Assembly (NCBI GenBank): GCA_017442855.1
Contig: JAFSPM010000028.1
Span: 1-64,000, forward strand
Reading direction: 5' to 3'
DNA: 64,000 nt
Source of the DNA: Bacteroidaceae bacterium
Lineage (GTDB): Bacteria > Bacteroidota > Bacteroidia > Bacteroidales > Bacteroidaceae
Part shown: positions 58,234 to 64,000 of the stretch, piece by piece
Numbering within the stretch: the first letter of the stretch is position 1
Layout of the letters: the number at the start of each line of letters is the position of its first letter
Notes under the pieces: model-generated
Seen by the model: the letters and a program-made list of their open reading frames with translations, nothing else
Databases searched by the model: none
Told to the model about the DNA's origin: nothing
Program-made: the position numbers and the translations under genes

Positions 58234-60471
58234 TTAGAATTTCAGTGATGCTGTCAGTTCCATTGTGAACGGACGGATGTAAGTACCCGACATCAAGTAG
58301 TGTTGTTGGTAATCTTTCACGTCAGTTGCCAAGTCAGCTGCGGGGATGCTGCCACTGGCCCCTTTCTGGTTCAGGATATTGATGACATTCAGTGAGAGTG
58401 ACAAGTGCTTGTTCACCTCATAGTCGATTCCTCCAAAAGTTTCCCAACGGCCCTTGAAATACAATGTGTTAGTGCGGTTGATGTACTGCTTGCTCTGGTA
58501 GCGGAAACTGAGCCACACACGCCATTTGTCCCACTGATAAGAGGGGTCAAGCTCCATGATGAGCTTCGACATGGCAATCACATTCTTGTCGTTGAAATCG
58601 TAGAGCTGGCCAGGACCGTCGCTGAACACAGGCTGGAAAGTGAAGTTCTTATATTTCGGGTTTTGCAGCGTCAGCAGTCCGTGGAAGCTGAAGCCCTTAT
58701 AGGTGAATACCGCATCGGTGGTCCATCCCAAGGTCTGCACATCATTCACGATAGGCAGGATAATCGTTTCGCTCTGGTCTTTTGGGTTGGTAAACTGCTC
58801 ACGGAACTTATAGTTCGTCTGGTTGATGAAGGTAATCTGTGAGGTCAGCTGCATCCAACTGTTGTTCCAGTAGATACCTCCCTTAGCCATGTGGACATTG
58901 ATAGGATCCATCAACGGCATATACGGTCCGGCATAATCTTGTAGGTTAGGACGTTGCTTAGAATACACATATTCACCTACCAAACCAAATCCTTTGGCGA
59001 TGGTGTAACGGAAATTGAAGGTGGCAGATGGGTTGAACCAGCTGTAGTTACCAAAGCGGTTTTTCACGCCTTGTTTGAGGTTGAACATATACACGCGCTC
59101 GTTTTTAGGCTCAATAACCTGACCGTCTGCGGTATAGGCCAATGCAGCACGTCCACCTTGTGTCATCCATTCCAAACGCACGCCAGCTGACAACCACAAG
59201 TTCTTGTTTACATCCCAGTCATCGGAAGCAATCAAAGCCAAACGGTTCTCATGACCATTGTAGTACTCGCTTCCATCATTGTAGGAAGAACCTTCCTCGC
59301 CATCTTTCAACAAACGTGATGGAGATGCCTTGGCTTCATGTGCATAGACGCCTGTCTCCGTATAGATGCCAGCACGGTTGTACCATTCGTTCAAAGCCAG
59401 TCGCCAACTGTGATTATTGTTCTTGCCAGTCAGCTGGGCAGTCGTCATCCAGCTTTTCTCAAAGCCTTCAAAGTAAAGCATGTAGCGGTTCTGGATGACA
59501 CCTGCATAGGGAACACCTGTGGTATAGGTGTAGCCATCGTCGGCTGTAGCCGTAAAGATGCCGGCCAGTTTCATCATTACCTTGTTCATGTCGGCAAACT
59601 TCACCTTACTGCTGATATCCAACTTAAGGTTGTCGTTGAAGTTGTAGTCAAGGTTGAAGGTAATCTGGTGATTCTGCACGGTATTGGCGCGCCTCATGGT
59701 TCTTCTAACTCGACTGCCATCGCGCACGTCTATATAATTAATGTATTGGTAGTCGGCCAACAATTGGTCACGACCTAAATTGAAATCATCCAGCTCATCC
59801 ACGCTACCATCCTTGCCGTTGTAGTAGAACAGGCCATAATTATCAGGCATAGAAACGTAGTTGGCGTATTTATAGAGCAAGCTTACACCACCTTTTCCAT
59901 TGGCAAATCGATTGTTGATGCCTACCTTGTATATCTGCATTTGGTCTTGGGGATCCAAAGCATCGAGGCGGTTGCTTTGTGGGTCAAAACCTAAGTAGGC
60001 ACCTGCCATATAGCCCCAACCTTTGGCGATGGGGCCTGACACATTCAAGTCAGCTACCTGCTTGCCAAAAATATTGGTAGTATAGTTCACCAAACCTTGG
60101 AATTTTTCCCCTGCTTGCACAGTAGTAGAGTTGAGCATATAGCCCACTTTGCCGTATTGCAATGTACTCTCACTGAGCGATAGCAGACTCTGGGATGCCG
60201 TGCTCACGCCTCCGCGCCAAGAATAATAGGGATAGTCGGGCCAGAAGAGATAGCTCACGGGTGTGCCGTCCTCCATGATATCCACCGCCTCTCCATCAGG
60301 CAAGCCGATAGAAATCTGTCGGGGTTGGTTATCGCTCGATGCATTTAGCATCACGTTACGGTTACGTTCTTCTTTGGTTTGGGGTACAGAGTCTTTCACA
60401 GCTGTCTCTTGTGCCAATACTGTTGTTGTCAGGCACAGAGCAGAAAGAAGTAAGGTGATTCTTGCTTTCAT
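58234..60471 (-). CDS. TonB-dependent receptor-type outer-membrane protein
   Basis: 745 residues with a signal peptide (ARITLLLSALCLTTTVLA). RNVMLNASSDNQPRQISIGLPDG and DGTPVSYLFWPDYPYYSWRGG mark a shortened, plug-like N-terminus without a carboxypeptidase-like domain. The rest is a large beta-barrel that ends in ELTASLKF with the C-terminal Phe of outer-membrane barrels. No SusD-like partner is adjacent. The ligand is unknown. Its promoter carries an FNR-type box at about -42. Confidence 0.82.
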   Translation of the reverse strand: MKARITLLLSALCLTTTVLAQETAVKDSVPQTKEERNRNVMLNASSDNQPRQISIGLPDGEAVDIMEDGTPVSYLFWPDYPYYSWRGGVSTASQSLLSLSESTLQYGKVGYMLNSTTVQAGEKFQGLVNYTTNIFGKQVADLNVSGPIAKGWGYMAGAYLGFDPQSNRLDALDPQDQMQIYKVGINNRFANGKGGVSLLYKYANYVSMPDNYGLFYYNGKDGSVDELDDFNLGRDQLLADYQYINYIDVRDGSRVRRTMRRANTVQNHQITFNLDYNFNDNLKLDISSKVKFADMNKVMMKLAGIFTATADDGYTYTTGVPYAGVIQNRYMLYFEGFEKSWMTTAQLTGKNNNHSWRLALNEWYNRAGIYTETGVYAHEAKASPSRLLKDGEEGSSYNDGSEYYNGHENRLALIASDDWDVNKNLWLSAGVRLEWMTQGGRAALAYTADGQVIEPKNERVYMFNLKQGVKNRFGNYSWFNPSATFNFRYTIAKGFGLVGEYVYSKQRPNLQDYAGPYMPLMDPINVHMAKGGIYWNNSWMQLTSQITFINQTNYKFREQFTNPKDQSETIILPIVNDVQTLGWTTDAVFTYKGFSFHGLLTLQNPKYKNFTFQPVFSDGPGQLYDFNDKNVIAMSKLIMELDPSYQWDKWRVWLSFRYQSKQYINRTNTLYFKGRWETFGGIDYEVNKHLSLSLNVINILNQKGASGSIPAADLATDVKDYQQHYLMSGTYIRPFTMELTASLKF

Positions 60472-60498
60472 TGTTTATCAGTTTTTTGTTTCTGGATG

Positions 60499-60542
60499 CA
60501 AAATTATATGATTTGAACGAGTTGACAATTGATATAGGTCAA
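60499..60542 (-). promoter_or_regulatory. receptor promoter with FNR-type box
   Basis: Minus strand: TAATTTTG (60506-60499), 19-nt spacer, TTG (60528-60526), and directly upstream TTGACCTATATCAA (60542-60529), one base from TTGAT-N4-ATCAA. The box centre is about 42 bp before the predicted start. Confidence 0.75.
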
Positions 60543-60595
60543 GAAAAAGGATGTGCATGGCACATCCTTAATATTATCAATATGGTGTAATCCAT

Positions 60596-61297
60596 TTAGA
60601 AAAGCTTTGCAGCTACGGATTCCAGATTTTCCGCACCTTTCAGTTTTGGATAAGCCTTGCTCATAGCTGCCACGAATTCTTCGGCTGATGAGCATTTTTC
60701 CATATTCTTCTTAACATCACGCAAGTAGTTTAACACAAAGCCCTGAGCAGCTTGGTTACTGTAATCGCCATATTGCCCCAAATAATACAGGCATTTCTTG
60801 CTAAACGCCTTTTGTGCAGCCTCGAATTCAGCATTTACTGCTTCACGGCTATTCAGGCGATCAGCAGAGAGATGCTCTCTGACTGGAGCATAACGACTAT
60901 AATAGATCTTGCCCCCGATAATCAGAGCTGCTTGGTAGTCAATGGTTTCTGTACCTTCTGTAAAAATGAACTTCATGCCGCCTTTGCTTACATTTCCACC
61001 AGCTTTCACTTCTGTAGGAACACCTTCACCGCTTGGCTTGAAGTTATTGATCTCCATCAATACAGGCATGTAGAAATTAGTGAGTTGCTCTTCAAAAGCA
61101 GGAGAGGATTGTGGACGGTCAATCACTACCAAGCCTTTATCGCCTTCCACAATCAGAGCCTTTGGCTGTGATGCATCGGTGGGTTCATACACGTGTACCT
61201 TATAATAACCTGAGGTTAAAGTACTGAAGTTACCTTGCGCTGTTGCACTCATTGTCAGGGCGATTATTGCCACTGCTGATAATAACACCTTTTTCAT
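60596..61297 (-). CDS. secreted protein, possible inactive metallo-beta-lactamase fold
   Basis: 233 residues. Signal peptide MKKVLLSAVAIIALTMSATA. KALIVEGDKGLVVIDRPQSSPAFEEQL resembles the opening strands of metallo-beta-lactamase folds, but the HxHxDH metal motif is absent. An alpha-helical C-terminal third (EFEAAQKAFSKKCLYYLGQYGDYSNQAAQGFVLNYLRDVKK) follows. I do not recognise a function. Divergent from the PHP gene and under its own FNR-box promoter, so likely part of the same response. Confidence 0.6.
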   Translation of the reverse strand: MKKVLLSAVAIIALTMSATAQGNFSTLTSGYYKVHVYEPTDASQPKALIVEGDKGLVVIDRPQSSPAFEEQLTNFYMPVLMEINNFKPSGEGVPTEVKAGGNVSKGGMKFIFTEGTETIDYQAALIIGGKIYYSRYAPVREHLSADRLNSREAVNAEFEAAQKAFSKKCLYYLGQYGDYSNQAAQGFVLNYLRDVKKNMEKCSSAEEFVAAMSKAYPKLKGAENLESVAAKLF

Positions 61298-61330
61298 AAT
61301 TGTATCTTTATTAAGTTAAACATTTACGTT

Positions 61331-61497
61331 TGTCATCAGTTGACAGGACAAAGGTCTATGTTTACAGGAAAACTTCAATTGATTTATATCAACTTGTGTT
61401 TCAAGCTCTTCATTTCTTGATGTATGTCAATTATCCAATCTGTTTTGCGTTTCTTGATATAAATCAATTGACAAAATTGGAGGTTTGTCTTACTTTG
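61331..61497. promoter_or_regulatory. divergent promoter region with three FNR-type boxes
   Basis: Boxes: TTGATTTATATCAA (61379-61392), TTGATGTATGTCAA (61417-61430) and TTGATATAAATCAA (61454-61467). The first and third are perfect TTGAT-N4-ATCAA. Plus-strand promoter: TTG 61468-61470, 19 nt, TTACTTTG 61490-61497, box 3 just upstream. Minus-strand promoter: TTG 61378-61376, 19 nt, GACCTTTG 61356-61349, box 1 just upstream. Boxes are 37-38 bp apart. TGTCA-TCAGT-TGACA (61331-61345) covers the minus start site. Confidence 0.82.
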
Positions 61498-61527
61498 CAA
61501 CAGCAAATAACTTAAAAACTGATAATC

Positions 61528-62376
61528 ATGAAACGTAAAGAATTTCTCAGGAACTCAGGATTGATGATTGCTTCATTGGGATTGGGTGGAGGTTTCCAGC
61601 AGGTAAAAGCTACTCAACAATCTACAACATATCAACCTCAAGATGCAAATTCCTTCCCTTTGTACGACCTGCATGTGCATACTTCTCAATCTCAAACACA
61701 GGAGCAGATTGTAGAGAAAGCCAAGGTCAACGGCATTGAGATGTATGGCTTGATGCAGAATGTGGCACCTTGGGGGATTCGTACAGATGAGGACTTAAAG
61801 AAGCATTATGAGTCGGTAAAGAACTTTCCTGGCTTCATAGCCCTGCAACCTGTGTATATTGGCTGGAGCAAGAATCTCTCAAAGGAGACCATTGACAAGT
61901 TCGACTATGTACTGATGGATCCACAGTGGATTCCTAATATGAATAAATACGGTGACCAAGGCGAAGTGTGGGACCATAACTGCTATGTTCCTGATGAAGA
62001 AGCTTTCATGGAGCGTAATATGGAGTTCTATTTAGAGGTTATCAATAACCCTGAGCCACTGGACATCTTTGGCTGGCCGCTCTATTTGCCACCATCAATT
62101 GCTCGCGACTATTATCGTCTGTGGACCAAGGAACGTATGGAGATGATAATCGAGGCAGCAGCCAAGAGAGGTGTAGCTTTCGAAATTAACGACCTGGCTC
62201 GTACACCTCATGCTGAGTTTATCCTGATGGCCAAGAAGGCTGGTTGTAAGTTCACTTTTGGTAGTGATACCCGCGACCATCGCACATTCCGATTGGATTA
62301 TTGCAAAGAGGTTGCTAACCTGTGTGGCTTGACCCGTGATGATTTCTATATTCCAACCAGAAAAGAAAGAAGATAA
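61528..62376 (+). CDS. exported PHP-domain protein
   Basis: 282 residues. An N-terminal signal with one KRKEF motif and a hydrophobic stretch (SGLMIASLGLGGGFQQV) suggests export (Tat-like or Sec). The PHP fold is seen in LYDLHVHTSQS (metal HxH, about 46-56), later FEINDL, and the C-terminal GSDTRDHRTF with a metal Asp/His. PHP enzymes hydrolyse phosphoesters using two or three metals; the substrate here is unknown. Overlaps the VOC gene by one base (TAATG). Confidence 0.78.
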   Translation: MKRKEFLRNSGLMIASLGLGGGFQQVKATQQSTTYQPQDANSFPLYDLHVHTSQSQTQEQIVEKAKVNGIEMYGLMQNVAPWGIRTDEDLKKHYESVKNFPGFIALQPVYIGWSKNLSKETIDKFDYVLMDPQWIPNMNKYGDQGEVWDHNCYVPDEEAFMERNMEFYLEVINNPEPLDIFGWPLYLPPSIARDYYRLWTKERMEMIIEAAAKRGVAFEINDLARTPHAEFILMAKKAGCKFTFGSDTRDHRTFRLDYCKEVANLCGLTRDDFYIPTRKERR

Positions 62377-62765
62377 TGAAAATAGATCACGTTGCATTGT
62401 TCTGTAGCGACTTAGAAGGCATGAAGGATTTCTTCATGCACTTCTTCGCCGCAAAAACTAACGAGCTGTATCACAATCCTCATACGGGCTTGCAGACTTA
62501 TATTCTATCGTTTCCCGATGGAGATACCCGCTTGGAGATTATGCATCGCCCTGATGTAGAAAGTTTGATAGGTGATGAGTATTGCCACATGGGCTATATA
62601 CACTTATCTTTATCCGTAGGAAGCAAGGAGCAGGTTGATTTCCTGACCTTATCGCTAAAAGAGGCTGGCTATCAGGTGTTGAGTGGTCCTCGTACTACAG
62701 GAGATGGCTACTATGAGAGTTGTATTGTGGGTCCAGAGAAAAACCTGATTGAGATAACAATTTAG
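62376..62765 (+). CDS. VOC (glyoxalase-like) family protein
   Basis: 129 residues: KIDHVALFCSDLEGMKDFFMHFF with the first metal His, HMGYIHLSLSVGS with the second, and RTTGDGYYESCIVGPEKNLIEITI with the last Glu. A bleomycin-resistance/glyoxalase-like metalloprotein of unknown substrate. Coupled by TAATG to the PHP gene, so the two are expressed together under FNR-box control. Confidence 0.86.
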   Translation: MKIDHVALFCSDLEGMKDFFMHFFAAKTNELYHNPHTGLQTYILSFPDGDTRLEIMHRPDVESLIGDEYCHMGYIHLSLSVGSKEQVDFLTLSLKEAGYQVLSGPRTTGDGYYESCIVGPEKNLIEITI

Positions 62766-62873
62766 GTTCCAAAGTTAATGTCAATATAACAACCATACTG
62801 ATGAAGATTCTTGTGCAGCATTGCACGTAATCAGTTTTTTGTTCGGGGGGATGCATCGTGAGGTGCATCCCTT

Positions 62874-63467
62874 TTATACTGCCCCAGCCCTGATACGGCT
62901 TAAGGTTTCGGGAGTCATGAGGAGATAGGAGGCGATGTGCTGTAGGGGAGCACGTTTGGCGGCTTCTGGATATTCCTTCACGAAGCGCTCATAGCGCTCG
63001 CGGGAACTCTCGAAACGGAAGGCATCGGCCTTGTGCTGGGTAATGATGAGGTCGTCTTCCTGAAAGACACGGTAGTATTTGGCAATGCCCCACGATTTCT
63101 CTGTCAGTTCTATAAACTTGTTGTAGTTATGCAGCCAGAGGATACAGGGCTCTAACGCTTCTGCCAGCAGGTGATTTGTAACACCGGCATATAGGCTCTC
63201 GATACTCATTACAGTATCACCTTCGGTAGAGAAATGCTCGGTCACATCATGCCCGTTTTTATAATAATACTGGCGTACTAATCCCTTCTCTATATAAATA
63301 TGGTCATGACATATTACACCGTCGGGGATGATGATTTCGCCTCGCTTTACTTCCTTGCGCACCAGAATACTGGCCAATAGCTGGAGGTCAGCATCATTTA
63401 GATGCACAAACCGTTCGGTCATCTCACGAGCTATCTCAACCGCTGTCTTTTTACTTGTTGCTCCCAT
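62874..63467 (-). CDS. Crp/Fnr family transcription regulator
   Basis: 197 residues from the ATG at 63467 (a TTG at 63488 is too close to the predicted transcript start). Cyclic-nucleotide-binding-like beta-roll about 20-130 (RGEIIIPDGVICHDHIYIEKGLVRQYYYKNGHDVTEHF). Dimer helix, then a short HTH with APLQHIASYLLMTPETLSRIRAG. The recognition helix reads ETLSR; FNR uses Glu, Ser and Arg at these positions to read TTGAT. No N-terminal Cys cluster, so not an FNR-type oxygen sensor. Likely controls the FNR boxes nearby. Confidence 0.88.
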   Translation of the reverse strand: MGATSKKTAVEIAREMTERFVHLNDADLQLLASILVRKEVKRGEIIIPDGVICHDHIYIEKGLVRQYYYKNGHDVTEHFSTEGDTVMSIESLYAGVTNHLLAEALEPCILWLHNYNKFIELTEKSWGIAKYYRVFQEDDLIITQHKADAFRFESSRERYERFVKEYPEAAKRAPLQHIASYLLMTPETLSRIRAGAV

Positions 63468-63485
63468 GGCGCTTTTTATTCTTTG

Positions 63486-63493
63486 CAAAGATA
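63486..63493 (-). promoter_or_regulatory. -7 box of Crp/Fnr gene
   Basis: TATCTTTG on the minus strand. Start of transcription near 63479 leaves about 12 nt to the ATG at 63467. No -33 match was found and no FNR box lies near. Confidence 0.5.
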
Positions 63494-63518
63494 AAAAGTT
63501 TAGACATAATAAAAAAGA

Positions 63519-63555
63519 AATCCCCGAAGATTTCGCCTCGGGGATTCCATAGTCA
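63519..63555 (-). terminator. terminator of rightmost oxidoreductase gene
   Basis: AATCCCCGA (63519-63527) and TCGGGGATT (63538-63546) form the stem. Read on the minus strand it is followed by TTTCTTTTTT, a good terminator for the gene at 63574-64000. Confidence 0.85.
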
Positions 63556-63573
63556 TCTTTCTAACGACTGTCA

Positions 63574-64000
63574 TTAGCAACGCTTGTCAAGATATGGCAA
63601 TACGTATGGACGACGATAGTCGTAGTAGTACAGACGGTGAGCAGCTGCTTCCTTGTCATTAACAAATGTACGGGTAGCAGGATTCCACTTCACTGAACGA
63701 CCCAGCTCGTATGCGATGTTGCACAAGCAGCAGAATACTGCAGAGCTTGTACCAGCCTCAACTGGAGCAATAGGATTCTGACGGCTGCGAACGCAGTCGA
63801 TGAAGTTCTGCATGTGAGGTGAGCTGGTTTCAAAGTTCTGAGCAGCCTGACGCTGACCACCACGCTCAGCCTGAGCAGCACGCTTACGATATTCCTCGAA
63901 CATCTTAGCACGCTCTTCAGCAGTCATCATACGAGGCTTGTTGCCGCGCAGGTTGTCAGGAACGAGTGAGTTGTCTGAGCACTCCAGATAACCACGAGCT
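63574..64000 (-). CDS. Gfo/Idh/MocA oxidoreductase, C-terminal part only
   Basis: The last about 142 residues of a gene whose 5' part lies beyond the window. Reading in frame from the edge gives ARGYLECSDNSLVPDNLRGN, then a charged segment (EERAKMFEEYRKRAAQAERGGQRQ), MQNFIDCVRSRQNPIAPVEAG, and SVKWNPATRTFVND. This fits the substrate domain of Gfo/Idh/MocA proteins in Bacteroidales. It differs from the paralogues at 7718 and 10598 and is a third member in the region. Confidence 0.8.
   Translation of the reverse strand, partial: ARGYLECSDNSLVPDNLRGNKPRMMTAEERAKMFEEYRKRAAQAERGGQRQAAQNFETSSPHMQNFIDCVRSRQNPIAPVEAGTSSAVFCCLCNIAYELGRSVKWNPATRTFVNDKEAAAHRLYYYDYRRPYVLPYLDKRC

Noticed and set aside
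62766-62873. FNR-type box between the VOC and Crp/Fnr genes, which would suggest autoregulation
   Set aside because: No TTGAT-N4-ATCAA-like sequence was found here or upstream of the regulator start.

Overview
The window comes from a Bacteroidales bacterium, most likely of the Prevotella/Bacteroides type. Evidence: promoters of the Bacteroidetes form TTTG-N19/20-TAnnTTTG before many genes; type V (FimA/Mfa1-like) fimbrillin lipoproteins; class III fructose-bisphosphatase; a BtuB/BtuG corrinoid uptake locus; the hpt-adk-obg order; and tRNAs without an encoded CCA. Species assignment is inference.

Layout. 1-464: tRNA-Phe and tRNA-Pro(CGG), then cvfB. 1.3-4.7 kb: a small outer-membrane protein, a ROK glucokinase and PepD dipeptidase. 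4.8-12.1 kb: a membrane-spanning regulator (inactive-looking PLC-like domain, LamG, one TM helix, SARP-type DNA-binding and BTAD-like region), then two Tat-exported Gfo/Idh/MocA oxidoreductases flanking a Tat-exported TIM-barrel isomerase with a Gly-Pro-Ala-rich insert. 12.1-15.5 kb: two minus-strand operons of mostly uncharacterised genes. 15.6-19.5 kb: a zinc/cadmium exporting ATPase and an ECF sigma operon with a self-regulation-like promoter. 19.6-24.4 kb: RsmF-like methyltransferase, Obg, Adk, Hpt and a RidA protein with a lipoprotein signal.

24.8-39.9 kb is a type V fimbrial locus: OmpA/DUF3575 protein, DUF5119 lipoprotein, five fimbrillin-type lipoproteins and a 1428-residue DUF4906-type protein. 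39.9-41.8 kb holds a ten-unit 22-bp degenerate array, tRNA-Pro(GGG), a structured leader RNA and an orphan FimB/Mfa2-like lipoprotein. 41.9-49.6 kb: fbp, then a cobalamin riboswitch controlling btuB-btuG-btuF-btuC, with no ATPase gene. 49.7-58.2 kb: TrpB2, a TrkH/TrkA potassium system, tRNA-Ser, cytidine deaminase, glucosaminidase, aminotransferase and a LolC/E-type permease.

58.2-63.5 kb looks like a compact Crp/Fnr regulon. A TonB-dependent receptor, a secreted protein and a PHP-VOC operon each have an FNR-type box (TTGAT-N4-ATCAA or one mismatch) directly upstream of the -33 element, near -42. A Crp/Fnr regulator whose recognition helix reads ETLSR lies next to them. A third Gfo/Idh/MocA gene runs off the right end.

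Repeats: one family of GC-rich hairpin repeats occurs between adk and obg, inside the 5' end of the DUF5119 gene, and between two fimbrillin genes. No CRISPR array, transposase, integrase or phage gene was seen.
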